The notes under the pieces were generated by a model. The model made no database searches, was not told where the DNA came from, and worked only from the letters and a program-made list of their open reading frames with translations. A program made the position numbers and the translations under genes. DNA of 64,000 bases from Aegilops tauschii subsp. strangulata (lineage: Eukaryota; Streptophyta; Magnoliopsida; Poales; Poaceae): assembly GCF_002575655.3 (NCBI RefSeq), contig NC_053040.3:354273267-354337266 (forward strand). Reading direction: 5' to 3'. Positions 10,190 through 22,115 of this stretch are shown piece by piece; position 1 is the first letter of the stretch; each line of letters begins with the position of its first letter.

Positions 10190-10450
10190 GCGGGAAAAGA
10201 CCCGGTCGCGCCATTTTAGTCGGGATTACCGGATTACTAACAGTAGTATCGATGGATCGCGTGAAGCACCAAGTTTAAAAGGAAAAAAGGCGGTACACTC
10301 ATAGCACGCTTGTCACGGTCGCATTGCACCCCTCACACGGTCAGTCCTACACACGGCTCATGCAAACAGAACGCGCTTTGGCTTGCCTCTTCACTGATAC
10401 GTGGGACCGCATTTGCAGCAACCGGCCATGCGCCAAACTCCCCCACCCAC
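10190..10450 (+). repeat. Most complete copy of the promoter-like module
   Basis: It contains the full series gtatcgatggatcgcgtgaa, gcggtacactc, cttgtcacggtcgcattgca, cagaacgcgctttggcttgc and gatacgtgggaccgcatttg. Parts of this series are shared with 1985-2070, 3598-3740 and 5868-6030. It sits directly upstream of the GC-rich exon-like block. Confidence 0.55.
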
Positions 10451-10725
10451 CGCACGAAAATTCCCCCCAAATCCCAAATTCAACTGCCTTTCGGCCAACT
10501 AGCCAATAATATTCCCCAGACCCCCCTCCCCCCGGCCCCCTCCACTCCATTCGCTCTGCCAAAGCCGCCCTCCCTGCCGCACTGATACGTCGGCGCCGCA
10601 GTTCCTCCAGGGGACGCACGGGGATCCTCTCGCTCCCACAGTATGCTCTCGTAGAGTGTCGTGCTCTAGCCGCGCCGCCATCGTTGGCGACGTTCTTGTG
10701 GAGATGCACGGCGGTCATCTACTCC
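10430..10725 (+). promoter_or_regulatory. GC-rich promoter / leader exon candidate upstream of the TNP2 gene
   Basis: A CCAAT-type ctagccaataat (about 10498-10509) is followed by a C-rich, CpG-rich block. A possible splice donor lies in cacg|gtacgcgc near 10730. The next strong acceptor is tctaacag at 11259-11266, directly before the transposase ATG at 11267. This suggests a non-coding first exon and a roughly 0.5-kb intron. That gene model is inference; no transcript is available. Confidence 0.4.
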
Positions 10726-10779
10726 CACGGTACGCGCATTCTAGACTGAGGCCTCGTGCATGTCGAAGTAGCGTTGAAT

Positions 10780-11180
10780 GTTAGCTGATAGACGCTGTTA
10801 ATCTCACTATTTGCCGAAATAGTTTACAGTCAATATGCTCTGCTTAAGAAGCTTCCTTGCCCTGTTCTGCACTCAATCTGCTTTGCTGAGATGGCATGCC
10901 ACGCACGATTAGTTGCTAAAATGTCCTGCCATATATTTATTGTGAAGTAGATTGCCATGGTCTAGTAGCCAATTTGTTAGGTGAAATAGCTCGACACTGT
11001 TTTATACTCAATCTTTGTTGCTGAGATGGCCTTCGATGGCTGTGTGTTCGACCTCATTGACTACTAAAATAGCCTACCATAATTTAGCACTCAAATCTGT
11101 TTGCTGAATTAGCTTTACATATATTTCATTACTTAGATCTGCTTGTCCAAATATCTTGCCATAGCTTTAGACATCAACCT
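10780..11180 (+). repeat. Degenerate short repeats in the putative leader intron
   Basis: Variants of actcaatctgctttgctgag, then atggc or atagc and tgccata, recur near 10870, 11005, 11090 and 11130. They are irregular in spacing and sequence. They could be CACTA subterminal repeats or an eroded minisatellite. Confidence 0.45.
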
Positions 11181-11266
11181 AGGTATTTTTTTTTGGACTT
11201 TATAAAAAAAGCATATATGTTTTTCCTGTAATATCTAGTAGAAGAACTAATTTATATGTCTAACAG

Positions 11267-12574
11267 ATGGATAGGACTTGGATAACTTCTGCTCAAAGAT
11301 TCTCTGCTGCATATGTCGAGGGGGTTGAAAACTTCATGAACTTTATCACAATTGAGTACGGTGGTCCGAAATCAGATGTGCTCTGCCCGTGTAGCAGTTG
11401 TATGAATTCAGTTACATGACCCCAGTCAATTGTGCAAAGTCATCTACACTTGTATGGGATGTCGGTCACATATACTAGGTGGGTTCATCATGGTGAAGCT
11501 GTGAACGTCAATGTTACTAACTATGTGGAAGCAGCAGATCACCATCTTGATCAGCCTGATGCTCAGGTGGAAGAGGAGGAGGACGAGGAGGTGCTGGCGG
11601 CGGAGCCAGTGAGTTTGACCAACATTGAAACAATTCGACGAAATGCTTGCGCATTTCGTGAACTTTCACTTGCAGAAGAACAATGGTGGGCCTGCATGTT
11701 GTAACAATGCAACGTGGCAGTCACCCCAGGAAATAAGCTGTCAGTATTCTCAGCTATGGTCACCTTTCTTTAGGTGAAGACATCTGAGCGGATGACCAAC
11801 AAATCATTCGATGCGATGTTGGTTGCTTTCCCAAATCTTTCCCAGATGCGTCTGAGCTGCCACACACCTACAGTAAAATGAAGAATTTCCTTCGTGCAGT
11901 TGGAATTGGATATGATATGATCCATGTTTGTAAGAATAATTGTGTTTTGTTCCAGAAGGATTATGGCAACTTCAGTGAATGCTCAAAATGCAAATCATCA
12001 AGATGGAAAATGGCGATGCTGTGAAGAGGATTCCTCATAATGTTCTGAGACATTTTCTAATTATACCAAGATTGCAGAGGTTGTTTCATGATGCTGAAAC
12101 AAGAGAGGATGTACTGTGGCATTCTAGGAACAAGGAGTACAGAGATCAAAATGTAATGAGCCATCCATCTCATGGTAGCGACTGGAAAAGCTTCAATCAG
12201 AAACACAAAAAGTTTGCTGCTGACCCGAGTAACATTAGACTTGGCTTAGCTACAGATGGATTTAACCCATTTGGCCTCCAGAGCGCCACATATAGCATGT
12301 GGCCAGTGCTTGTTATACCTTACAACATGCCACCAAATGTCTGCACCAAAGAATCAAACTACATGATGGCCTTGCTCATCCCAGGTCCAAAAAGTCCTGG
12401 AAAGGATTTTGATTTATTCATGGAGCCTCTTATGGAGGAACTTCAATAGCTATGGAGGGGTGTTCTCACTCGAGACATATATAGCAACCCACCAGCTAAT
12501 TTCTTTGTGTGTGCTGTTATAATTTGGTGGATCCATGATTATCTGGCATTGGGCACTATGCCAGGGCGAACGAC
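11267..12574 (+). pseudogene. CACTA (En/Spm) TNP2-type transposase, 5' half
   Basis: Encodes the catalytic-type transposase of CACTA elements, which binds element ends and cuts them for movement in the nucleus. The start MDRTWITSAQRF and the CPCSSC and YTRWVHHGE motifs match the transposase-associated N-terminal domain. Later come GNFSECSKCKSSRW, VLRHFLIIPRLQRLF, RLGLATDGFNPFG and LFMEPLMEEL, typical of the TNP2 (Transposase_21) core. The ATG at 11267 sits right after a splice acceptor. The frame has a TGA at 11417-11419, shifts between about 11700 and 12000, and a TAG at 12447. It is cut after MPGR by the 12575 retrotransposon; removing that element with one target copy joins it in frame to AHGYNACVRCDKTP at 41099. 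Inactive as written. Confidence 0.93.
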
Positions 12575-14157
12575 TGATGTCTACTACACAACTTTATTCT
12601 TGTAGACTCGTGTTGGGCCTCCAAGTGCAGAGTTTTGTAGGACAGTAGCATTTTCCCTCAAGTGGATGACCTAAGGTTTATCAATCCGTGGGAGGTGTAG
12701 GATGAAGATGGTCTCTCTCAAACAACCCTGCAACCAAATAATAAAAAGTCCCTTGTGTTCCCAACCCACCAAATACAATGGTAAATTGTATATGTGCACT
12801 AGTTCGGTAAAGAGATGGTGATACAAGTGTAATAAAGGTAGTAGATATTTATTTTTGTAATAGGAACAATAAAAAACAGCAAGGTAGCAATTGATAAAAG
12901 TGAGCACAAACAGTATTGCAATGCTTGAAAAAAGGCCTAGGGTCCGTACTTTCGCTAGTGCAATCTCTCAACAATGCTAATCTAATTGGATCATATAAAC
13001 ATCCCTAAAATTGCGATGAAGAATCACTTCAAAGTTCTTATCTAGCGGAGAACATAAGAAGAAATTGTTTGGAGCTATTCTTTCTGATCGATCTATCCAA
13101 GAGTTCGTACTAAAATAACACCAAGTTATTCTTTCTGATCAATCTATCAAAAGTTCGTACTAAAATAATGCTAAGTTATTCTTTCCGATTGATCTATCAA
13201 GAGTTTGTACTAAAATAATACCAAAGCAAATTCAGATTCATAATACTCAATCCAACACAAAGAACCTCAAAGAGTGCCCCAAGATTTCTACCGGAGAAAC
13301 AAAGACAAGAATGTGCATCAACCCCTATGCACAGATTACCCCAATGTCACCTCGGGAATCCACAAGTTGAGTGCCAAAACATATATCAAGTGAATCAGTA
13401 TGATACCCCATTGTCACCATGGGTATTCATAGCAAGACATACATCAAGTGTTCTCAAATCATAAAAGTATTCAATCCGATAAAACGAAATCTCAAAGGGA
13501 AAACTCAATTCATCACAAGATAGAGAGGGGAAAACACCATATGATCCGACTATATTAACAAAGCCTACGATACATCAAGATCGTGACATCTCAAGAACAC
13601 GAGAGTGAGAGAGATTAAACACATAGCTATTGGTACAAACCCTCAGCCCCGAGGGTGGACTACTCCCTCCTCATCATGGTGGCCGCCGGGATGATGAAGA
13701 TGGCCACCGGTGATGATTCCCCCCTCTGGCGGAGTGCCGGAACGGGGTCTAGATTGTTTTTGTGGATACAGAGGCTTGCGGCGGCGTAACTTCCGATCTA
13801 GGGTTATCTCCGGGGTTTTTGGAATATTTGGGAATTTATAGGGCGAAGAGGCGGTGCGGGAGGCCACCAAGGTGGGCACAACCCACCAGGGCTCGCCTGG
13901 GCCCCCAGGCATGCCCAGGTGGGTTGTGCCCCCCTTGGGGCACCCCTCTGGTACTTCTTTGGCCCAAGTTCTTCCTTCGGGTCCAGAAAAAACCTACAAA
14001 AAGTTTCACTGCGTTTGGACTGGCACTGGGCACTATGCCAATAGGTTAGTCCCAAAAAATGATATTAAGTTGCTATAAAATGATTGTAAAACATCCAAGA
14101 ATGATAATATAACCGCATAGAACAACCAAAAATTATAGATACGTTGGAGACGTATCA
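12575..14157 (-). repeat. 3' LTR of the Athila-like element (12575-41095)
   Basis: 1583 bp. It carries three tandem copies of about 51 bp built on gttattctttctgatcgatc and agttcgtactaaaataa (about 13075-13220), also seen in the other LTR at about 39957-40107. A TATA-like cctataaattcc on the minus strand lies near 13840. The open frames inside are not genes. Confidence 0.92.
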
Positions 14158-17100
14158 GGCAGCATCCCCAAGCTTAATTCATGCTCGTCCTCGAGTAGGG
14201 AAATGATAAAAACAGAATTTTTGATGTGGAATGTTGCCTAACGTGTTCATCACATATTCTTTTCTTTTGTAGCATGGACATATGGACTTTTATATGATTC
14301 AAAACAATAGTCTAGTTTTGACATGAAGATTTCAATACTCAAGCATATCAACAAGCAACCATGTCTTTCAAAATATCAAAACTAAATCAAGTTATCCCTA
14401 GCCCATTATGCTCAATCATTGATCCATTCATGAAAAACACTCGCATATTAGCTACACCCAATGCTCAAGTACGATCATAGTGACCCTTAGTTGGTGCTTC
14501 ATAAGGGAAGATGGAGACTCATATAAAAATTAAAATTGCATAAAGTAAATAGAAAGGCCCTTCGCAGAGCGAAGTAGGGATTTGTAGAGGTGCCAGAGCT
14601 CAAAGCGAAAAAGATAGAGATAAAACATTTTGGGTGGCGTGCCTTTCCTGTCAACGAATACGATCGAGTACTTCCCAATACTTTCCATGCTAGATATATC
14701 ATAAGCGGTTCCCAAACAGAAAATAAAGTTTATTCCTTTTTCCACCATACATTCACATTGCATGGCTAACTGAATCCACGGGTGCCATCCATACCAACAC
14801 TTTCCAAGGAATTTATTATTTGAGAACATAAAGTAAATTCATTTTTCATTTCGGGACTGGGCATCCCTAATACCTTTGTCGTACTCTCGTGCAATGACAA
14901 GTGAATAAACACTCATCTTGAGAATAACACATCTAGCATGGAAAAATATCAACCACCCCCTACCGTTTCATGAGCGGTATGGGCACACAAAAAGGAAATT
15001 TATTTTGAAGATTAGAGATGTCACATACAAATTTGCTTAGAACGACACTAAAATGTCGCATATAGGTAGGTAAAGTGGACTCATATGGCAAAATTGGGTT
15101 TAAGGATTTTGGATGCACAAGTAGTAATCATACTTAGTACAAGTGAAGGCTAGCAAAATATTGAGAAGCATCCAACCAAGAAACGAAAAATCTCATAAGC
15201 GAGCATTGAGCATAGCTAACACCGAATAATGCACCACAAGTAGGATGTAATTTCATTGCATAACTATTGACTTTCGTGCTTGCATATGGAATCACAAACC
15301 TTAACACCAATATTCTTACTAAAGCATAATTACTCGCCAACATGACTCACATATCACTATCATCAAATCGCAAAACTATTACAAAGAATCAAGTTTATTT
15401 TGTCCAATGATTTTCATGAAAGTTATTATTATATCCCTCTTGAATATCTATCACTTTGGGACTAATTTCATATGTCGCTTTTGATAAGCTCAAACAAATC
15501 TAAGTGAAGAACATGAGCATAAAAAATGTCTTCTCTCAAAATAATATAAGTGAAGCATGAGAGAATTTCTTCAAAAATGATAAAGCACACCGTGCTAAAA
15601 AAGATATAAGTGAAGCACTGGAGCAAATGTCAAACTACTCTAAAAGGATATAAGTGAAGATCAAGCGAGTAGTTAATTATGTAAATGGGTAGCTATGTGA
15701 GGACTCTCTCTTATTTGAAAACTTTCAGATCTAAGTATTTTATTAAAAGAGCAAGCTAAACAAAACAAATGACATTCCAACAATAGCACACATCATGTGA
15801 AGAACCAAAAACTTAGGCTCAGCCGATACGAACCAATAATTGTTGATGAAGAAAGGTGGGATGCCTACCGGGCATCCCCAAGCTTAGATGCTTGAGACTT
15901 CTTGAAATATTATCTTGGGATTCCTTGGACATCCCCAAGCTTGAGCTTGTGTGTCTCCTTAATTCCTCTAATATCACGGTTTCCCTAAATCTCAAAAACT
16001 TCATCCACACAAAACTCAACAAGAACTCGTGAGATAAGTTAGTATAAATCAATGCAAAACCTTATCATTCTATACTGTAGCAAATCACTATTATTATTTA
16101 ACATTGCCTACTAAATGCCTCTGCATATTTAATACTCCTATCCTCAAATAGAATCATTAAACAAGCAAACATATGCAAACAATACAAACATAACAACAAT
16201 CTGTCTAAACAGGACAGTTTGTAAAGGATGCAAGAGGATCCATACTTCCCTGACTCAAAAATTCTGATAAATTACCACACTGTAGAAAATTAATCACAAC
16301 TTATTTTTCAAAAAGTTTCAAGATTTTATCACATTCTGACTTTTCTAGAGAATTTTTGCAACGTCGATAAACTTTCTGTTTTCAAACATCCACATATAGA
16401 CTTGCAAAATAAGCATGGCAAAGGCTATACTTGACATTTTTATTGAAATAAGAGATGCAAAACATTATCTAAATAACAGCAAGCAAATACTAACAACAGA
16501 AAATGACGCTCCAAGCAAAACTCATATTATGTGACGAATGAAAATATAGCTCCAAGTGAGGTTGCCGATAATGTTGGACACGAAAGAGGGGATGCCTTCC
16601 GGGGCATCCCCAAGCTTAGTTGCTTGGATCTTCCTTGAATATCACCTTGGGGTGCCTTGTGCATCCCCAAGATTAGGATCTTTTCACTCCTTATTCTCCT
16701 CATATCGATATCTCACCCAAAACTTGAAAACTTCAATCACACAAAACTTAGCGGAACTTCGTGAGATAGGTTAGTATGATAAAGAGCAAACCATTCACTT
16801 TGGTACTATCAAAGACAAGATTCATAATTGTTCTCACACAATTCCTACTGTACCCTATCATTTCTAAAATTTATATTGAGCAATATAAGACATAGAAACT
16901 AGAAAACAAGCAAACTATGCATTGAAAACAGAATCTGTCAAAGACAGAACAGTCTGTAGTAATCTGTACTCCAACCATACTTATGCCACTCCAAAACTTC
17001 TGAACAATTAGGAAAACATAGGGAATTTATATATCTATCACCTGTAAGATAATCAGATCAAAATCATGTTCTAGTGAATTTTCTAAATTCCTGGACTGAG

Positions 17101-17322
17101 CGCAAAAGTTTCTGTTTTTGCACAGAATCAAGTCAACTATCATCCACACTATCCCAAAGGCTTTACTTGGCACTTTATTGAAACAAAAGCTATAAAACAT
17201 GATTAATACAGGAGCTTAATCATGTTAACACATAAAAACAGTAGGTCTAAATGTTGGGTTGTCTCCCCACAAGCGCTTTTCTTTAAAGCCTTTCTAGCTA
17301 GGCATGATGATTTCAATGATGC
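14158..17322 (-). other. 3' untranslated region of the Athila-like element, with tandem PPT-like repeats
   Basis: Non-coding. On the minus strand taagcttggggatgc-type purine tracts occur beside the LTR (about 14163-14178) and again near 15867-15885, 15930-15950, 16602-16620 and 16660-16675. Blocks 15780-16500 and 16500-17230 are diverged tandem copies, each with its own purine tract. A block at 14500-14900 is the inverse homologue of 55300-55640 in the other Athila-like element. Short atataagtgaag repeats lie at 15485-15660. Confidence 0.65.
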
Positions 17323-18146
17323 TCACATAAAAGATAAGAATTGAACCACAAAGAGAGCATCATGAAGCATATGACTAGCACATTTAAGTCTAACCCACTT
17401 CCTATGCATAGGGATTTTGTGAGCAAACAACTTATGGGAACAAGAATCAACTAGCATAGGAAGGCAAAACAAGCATAACTTCAAAAATTTCAACACATAG
17501 AGAGGAAACTTGATATTATTGCAATTCCTACAACCATAAGTTCTTCCCTCATAATAATTTTCAGTAGCATCATGAATGAATTCAACAATATAACTATCAC
17601 ATAAAGCATTATTTTCATGATTCAAAAGTATATAAATTTTGTTAATCTCCACATAAGCAAATTTAATCTCATCAATAGTATTGGGAGCAAACTCAACAAA
17701 ATAACTATCACGTGATTGAAAATTAAAATCATGATGACAAGTTTCATGGTTATCATTATTCTTTATAGCATGCATGTCATCACCATAATCATCATAGATA
17801 GCAACTTTGTTGTCATAGTTAATTGTAACCTCTTCCAAAATAGTGGACTCATCACTAAATAAAGTCATTACCTCTCCAAATCCACTTTCATAATTATTAT
17901 AATAAGATTCAACACCCTCCAAAATAGTGGGATCATTAGTACCTAGACGACCCGACCTCAAACGGTCAAGTCTCTGTGCTTAAGTGTCATCCCTGGATCG
18001 GTATGCTGACACACACAGTACTCGGGGATTTATAATAGAGGTAAATCACATGTATAAAGTAACGTAGATACTATTACCTCAATCCAAATAGCGGAAGTAA
18101 CAACAAGGTTGTGGATTCCCACAAACACCAATGGCAAAGTTGAGTG

Positions 18147-19032
18147 TGTCGGCGTTCTGGGGACGGGGGTCCCCAGACTTGCCTGCCTGCGGCCCACGGC
18201 GTGGCTCCACTGGCAGCCCTGTACGGCCCATCTTCACCAGTTAACATCCAAGACCCTCGCGAGGGGCCAAGCCTTGCGAGGCGGACGACCCGAGACCTCC
18301 TCGGGGGCAGCCTCACCAGGCTGGCTCACGAGGGGTGGAGAGATCAAGACAAGGGGAACCTCGCGAGGTTCCCGTGACGTAAGCCATGACGACCAAGGCC
18401 AGGCGGGCACCAGCGCGCGTAGTGTCCTCGCTTCCTCTTTGGTGCTAAAGGGGCAAGCGCAGGTGAGGAGTCCCGAGGCATCAGGAAAAGGTTTCCATAT
18501 CGGTGCAACGAGACCAAGACCAGAAGGACGGCAAGACGGAGATCACCGTGGAGCCCAAGACGGTGTCATCACCAGAGCCTTTGGCAGGCGAAGACCACCT
18601 TTAGTCAGGATAGCTTGTACTCGCTGTCCCCCTTCAAACTTGGCCATTGTGGGATCCCTTCCCGCTCAATATTTGGGAAGAGGGTCGGGGCCTCTATAAA
18701 TAGGACTAGCCACCCCCGTAACAGGGGAGATGACTTAGCTCACCAACCACCACCCAAGCTCACCGAGCACAAGAACACCTCTCCTCGCGGGGCTGTTCTT
18801 CCCTCGTAACTGTTCATCCTCAGCCCAAGAGGCAATCCACCACACCACACTGGAGAAGGGTATTACACCACAACGGTTGCCCGAACTAGTATAAATCTTG
18901 TGTCTCTGTGTTCTTTGGGTCCGCCGAGCTAGGCCGTGAGATTTTGGTGTGAGCGAGCTAAAGGGAGGAGAGATCTTCCTACGCACCCCAGTGTTCGAAC
19001 CTCAAGGGTTTGCCGTAACCCAAATTCCGACA
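18147..19032 (+). repeat. 5' LTR of the Tat-like element
   Basis: 886 bp with a TATA-like ctctataaatagg (about 18692-18704). CTCGCGAG-type palindromes cluster at about 18255-18370. Several have become ttgcgag or ctcacgag here but remain ctcgcgag in the other LTR. Confidence 0.92.
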
Positions 19033-19034
19033 TA

Positions 19035-19052
19035 TGGCGCGCCAGGTAGGGG
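19035..19052 (+). promoter_or_regulatory. Primer-binding site of the Tat-like element
   Basis: tggcgcgccaggtagggg lies 2 bases after the 5' LTR, the expected place for a tRNA-complementary PBS. I did not assign the tRNA. Confidence 0.7.
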
Positions 19053-19492
19053 TGCGCCGGAGCTTCTCCTCCACCAGTCGATCCGTCGACGCTCCGCGGT
19101 TTCGATGTCTGGCGACCCGAGGGCCAACGCCGACCGCTGGGCAGCTTGGCCAGCCCGGGCGGCGTCGCCCGCCCAAGAAGACCTCAACCCCGCGCCCCAG
19201 GTGGCACGCGCACTGCCAAACGCTACGGGGCGCGGGTAGCACGGTCAAACACCATCCACCCTTACTCCACGACAAGCGCGGGCAGCCGCAAGGGCCTCAC
19301 GTTACGCTGCGGCCACGACGCCGCACACCCGACGGGAACAAGCAAACATGAGGGCCGCGCTCATGGTGGCTCAGGAGCTGCTGCGATGCTGGCTGATGGA
19401 GAGCGGCCAGGATGTGTTGCTGGAGCGCATCGCCGAGCTACTGGATGCCGCAGCCTCGGGGGCACCACCATTCTGCTCCCTGCTTGCGCCTG

Positions 19493-22097
19493 TGTAGCAA
19501 CCAGACCTCAAAAAGTCTGATATCTGTGCATCAGTGTCATCCTTGGATCAGTAATGCTAACACGCAGAGTACTTGAGGATTTATAACAGAGTGGCAATCA
19601 CACACTTATTATATCGAATGTCTCAAAAGAGAACTTATTACAATAAATATGGCTTAAGGCCATCTAAAACGATAACAGCAGAAGGCTTGGAAGATAAAGT
19701 GAGTCCATCAACTCCAACGGCATCACTGAGTGAAAGACAACGACCTATGGCTCCTTACTCGTTGTCTGAAAAGTCTGCAACATGAATGTTGCAGCCCGAA
19801 ACGGGTCAGCACATGGAATATGCTGGCAATGTAACACAAAAGAGTAATGAACTGAATAGTTGCTATCACTACATGCATATATGGCTGGTGGAGGCCCTAT
19901 AGTTACAGTTTTTGCGAAATGCCAATTTTTCCCTACAACAAAGGAAAAAAATTTATTTAACTATCATGGTGGTTGTTAAACATTGAGAAGGTTCCTCCAA
20001 CTCAATCCCAATTAAACATCATCATTAACCCAATCAAATTATATTAAGAGTGACGAGATCAACATGATAATCCAAGAACCAGATACTCAAGATGTCCTTA
20101 ACCGGGGACACGGCTAACCATGATTAGTTTGTACACTCTACAGAGGTTTGCACACTTTTCCCCACAAGACTCGAATACATCCATGGTCAGAGATACGAGA
20201 CACAATCTTTATGAAGCATTAACTCTGTACTCTGGGTAGACAGTACCACCTAAAACCCACTACATCTGCTAGTCTACCTCTTCAAGAGCTTCACGCAACT
20301 TACTCAACTATGCTAGAGCCCATAATAGCTTGTGGCTGCACACGGAAGTTTCTAGCATGAATAATCTTATGATCCCTTTGAGCCTGGGTGGAGGGCCGTA
20401 GGATGATCACACGGGTACTCCGGGATATCCTAGGACAACACTGGATTCTCCAGGTGCCCACAAGCAATCCACCCAGAGTGTATTTAAGTAGCCACCTTAA
20501 GTTAACCATTAATTAACAAACTCACATCTGTCATGAATACTCTCAAACCCAATCCACGTCTACTAGCATAGCATAGCAACATAAGCAACGTAGAAGTAAC
20601 TCCCATAGGTTTGATAACAAACATGTGAATAGGTACTACCTCATCTACTTCCCAAAACCCACAATTTAATCAGATCCTAATCATGCAATTTTTTGAGGAT
20701 TGATCTAATGCAATAAAACTGGGTAGTAAGGAAGTATGATCAAAGTATTACTTGCCTTGCTGATGATCCATGAAACCTAGAGACTCGTAGTAGCACGCTT
20801 CGCACTCCGGGTACTCTATTGCAAACAAACAAGCATACAATAAGCACTCAACTAGAAGCACGAGTAAAACTCAAATAAGAGATTTAACTAGAAAGTTCAA
20901 CTTAAGAACTCCAGTTTGCAAAAAGAATCAAATCAAACGAAGCAACGAAACTCAAACTGCGAAAGAAACAAGATCCGTTTACTAATCTGGACTTAAGTCA
21001 AATTTTACAGTACCAAAATCTTGTTCAAGTTGGTTAAAGAGAAAGAGGGCTTCAAGAAAAAGATCTAGGCGCTTGAATCGCCTAATTCCCATAAACGAGC
21101 GAAAAGATAAACTAAAACGAAAATCGGGTCAGAAATCGCGATAAAAAATAATCGTGAAAAACCCCTGGAAAAAGAAAAACTGATGAACAGGCTAACGAAC
21201 GAACGTTCGCTGTCTTCGGTTAACGCGTGAAAACCGTTCGTTAAAACGAACGTACGAACGGGTGTTCGCTAAATAAATAAACCGACGGAAAAACCGAACC
21301 GATCTAATAAAAAACGAATCTAGGTTTTTCGAAATAAAACGGCGGCTACCTCGGCGTTCGTAACGACGGCGGCGGCGGTAACTCCGGCGGGCGGGGCGGC
21401 AACTCCGGTGGGGGCTCGGCGGCGGGGCGGCAAGGCGGCGGCGCTTGCGGGCGGCGGCAGGGGTAGCAGCAGCAGCACGCGGCGGCGGCGCTAGGGTTAG
21501 GGTTTGGGCGCGGGCGGTGCCTTGGGCTGTGGCGGCTCGGGCCTTCGGCTTATAAGGCCGCCCGGGCGCAGTGTCCAGGTCGGACACGGCCCGGTAAGCG
21601 GTTGACTTTTTTTTAAGTAATTCCACGCAGAAAAAAAGGAAAGAAATACTAAACGGACTCCAAAAATCCTGAAATAAATTTTCCCCGTCCTCTAAAAATC
21701 TACCGGACAAGGTGAATATTTATTTGGGCCTCTAATGCAATTTTGAAAAAAGCATATTTTTCCTAATTCAAATAAAATAGCGATAAAACTCTGAATAAAA
21801 TTCTTATTTGATTTTAATATTTAAATATCCAATATTTCTTTATTTTTGGGGAAGTCATTTTATCACCTCTCTTTTATTTTCATAAAAGAAATATTCGAAG
21901 AGAAAATAATTAAAATCAAACGATCCTCTTTTCAAAATTTGAGAAAACTCAAATACGAAAATAACGAAATCCCCAACTCTCTCCGTGGGTCCTTGAGTTG
22001 CGTAGAATTTCTAGGATCAAGCCAAAATGCAATAAAATATGATATGCAAAGATGATCTAATGTATAACATTCCAAATTGAAAATTTGGGATGTTACA
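19493..22097 (-). repeat. 3' LTR of the chromovirus
   Basis: 2605 bp, TGTAGCAACCAGACC...GGGATGTTACA on the plus strand. A TATA-like ggcttataagg (about 21545-21555, minus cuttings of ccttataagcc) lies beside a GCC-repeat-rich block at 21340-21500. It is nearly identical to 27570-30226 by eye. Confidence 0.95.
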
Positions 22098-22115
22098 AAC
22101 CTACCCCCCCTTAAG
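22098..22115 (-). promoter_or_regulatory. Polypurine tract of the chromovirus
   Basis: On the minus strand cttaaggggggg followed by taggtt abuts the 3' LTR. This is the expected plus-strand DNA primer site. Confidence 0.85.

Noticed and set aside
13643..14078. Pro/Gly-rich open frames inside the Athila-like LTRs
   Set aside because: LTR leader sequence repeated in both LTRs; no protein family.
20257..20270. cactacatctgc as a CACTA left terminus
   Set aside because: It lies inside the chromovirus LTR, recurs in the other LTR copies, and lacks the following AAAAAGACAC.
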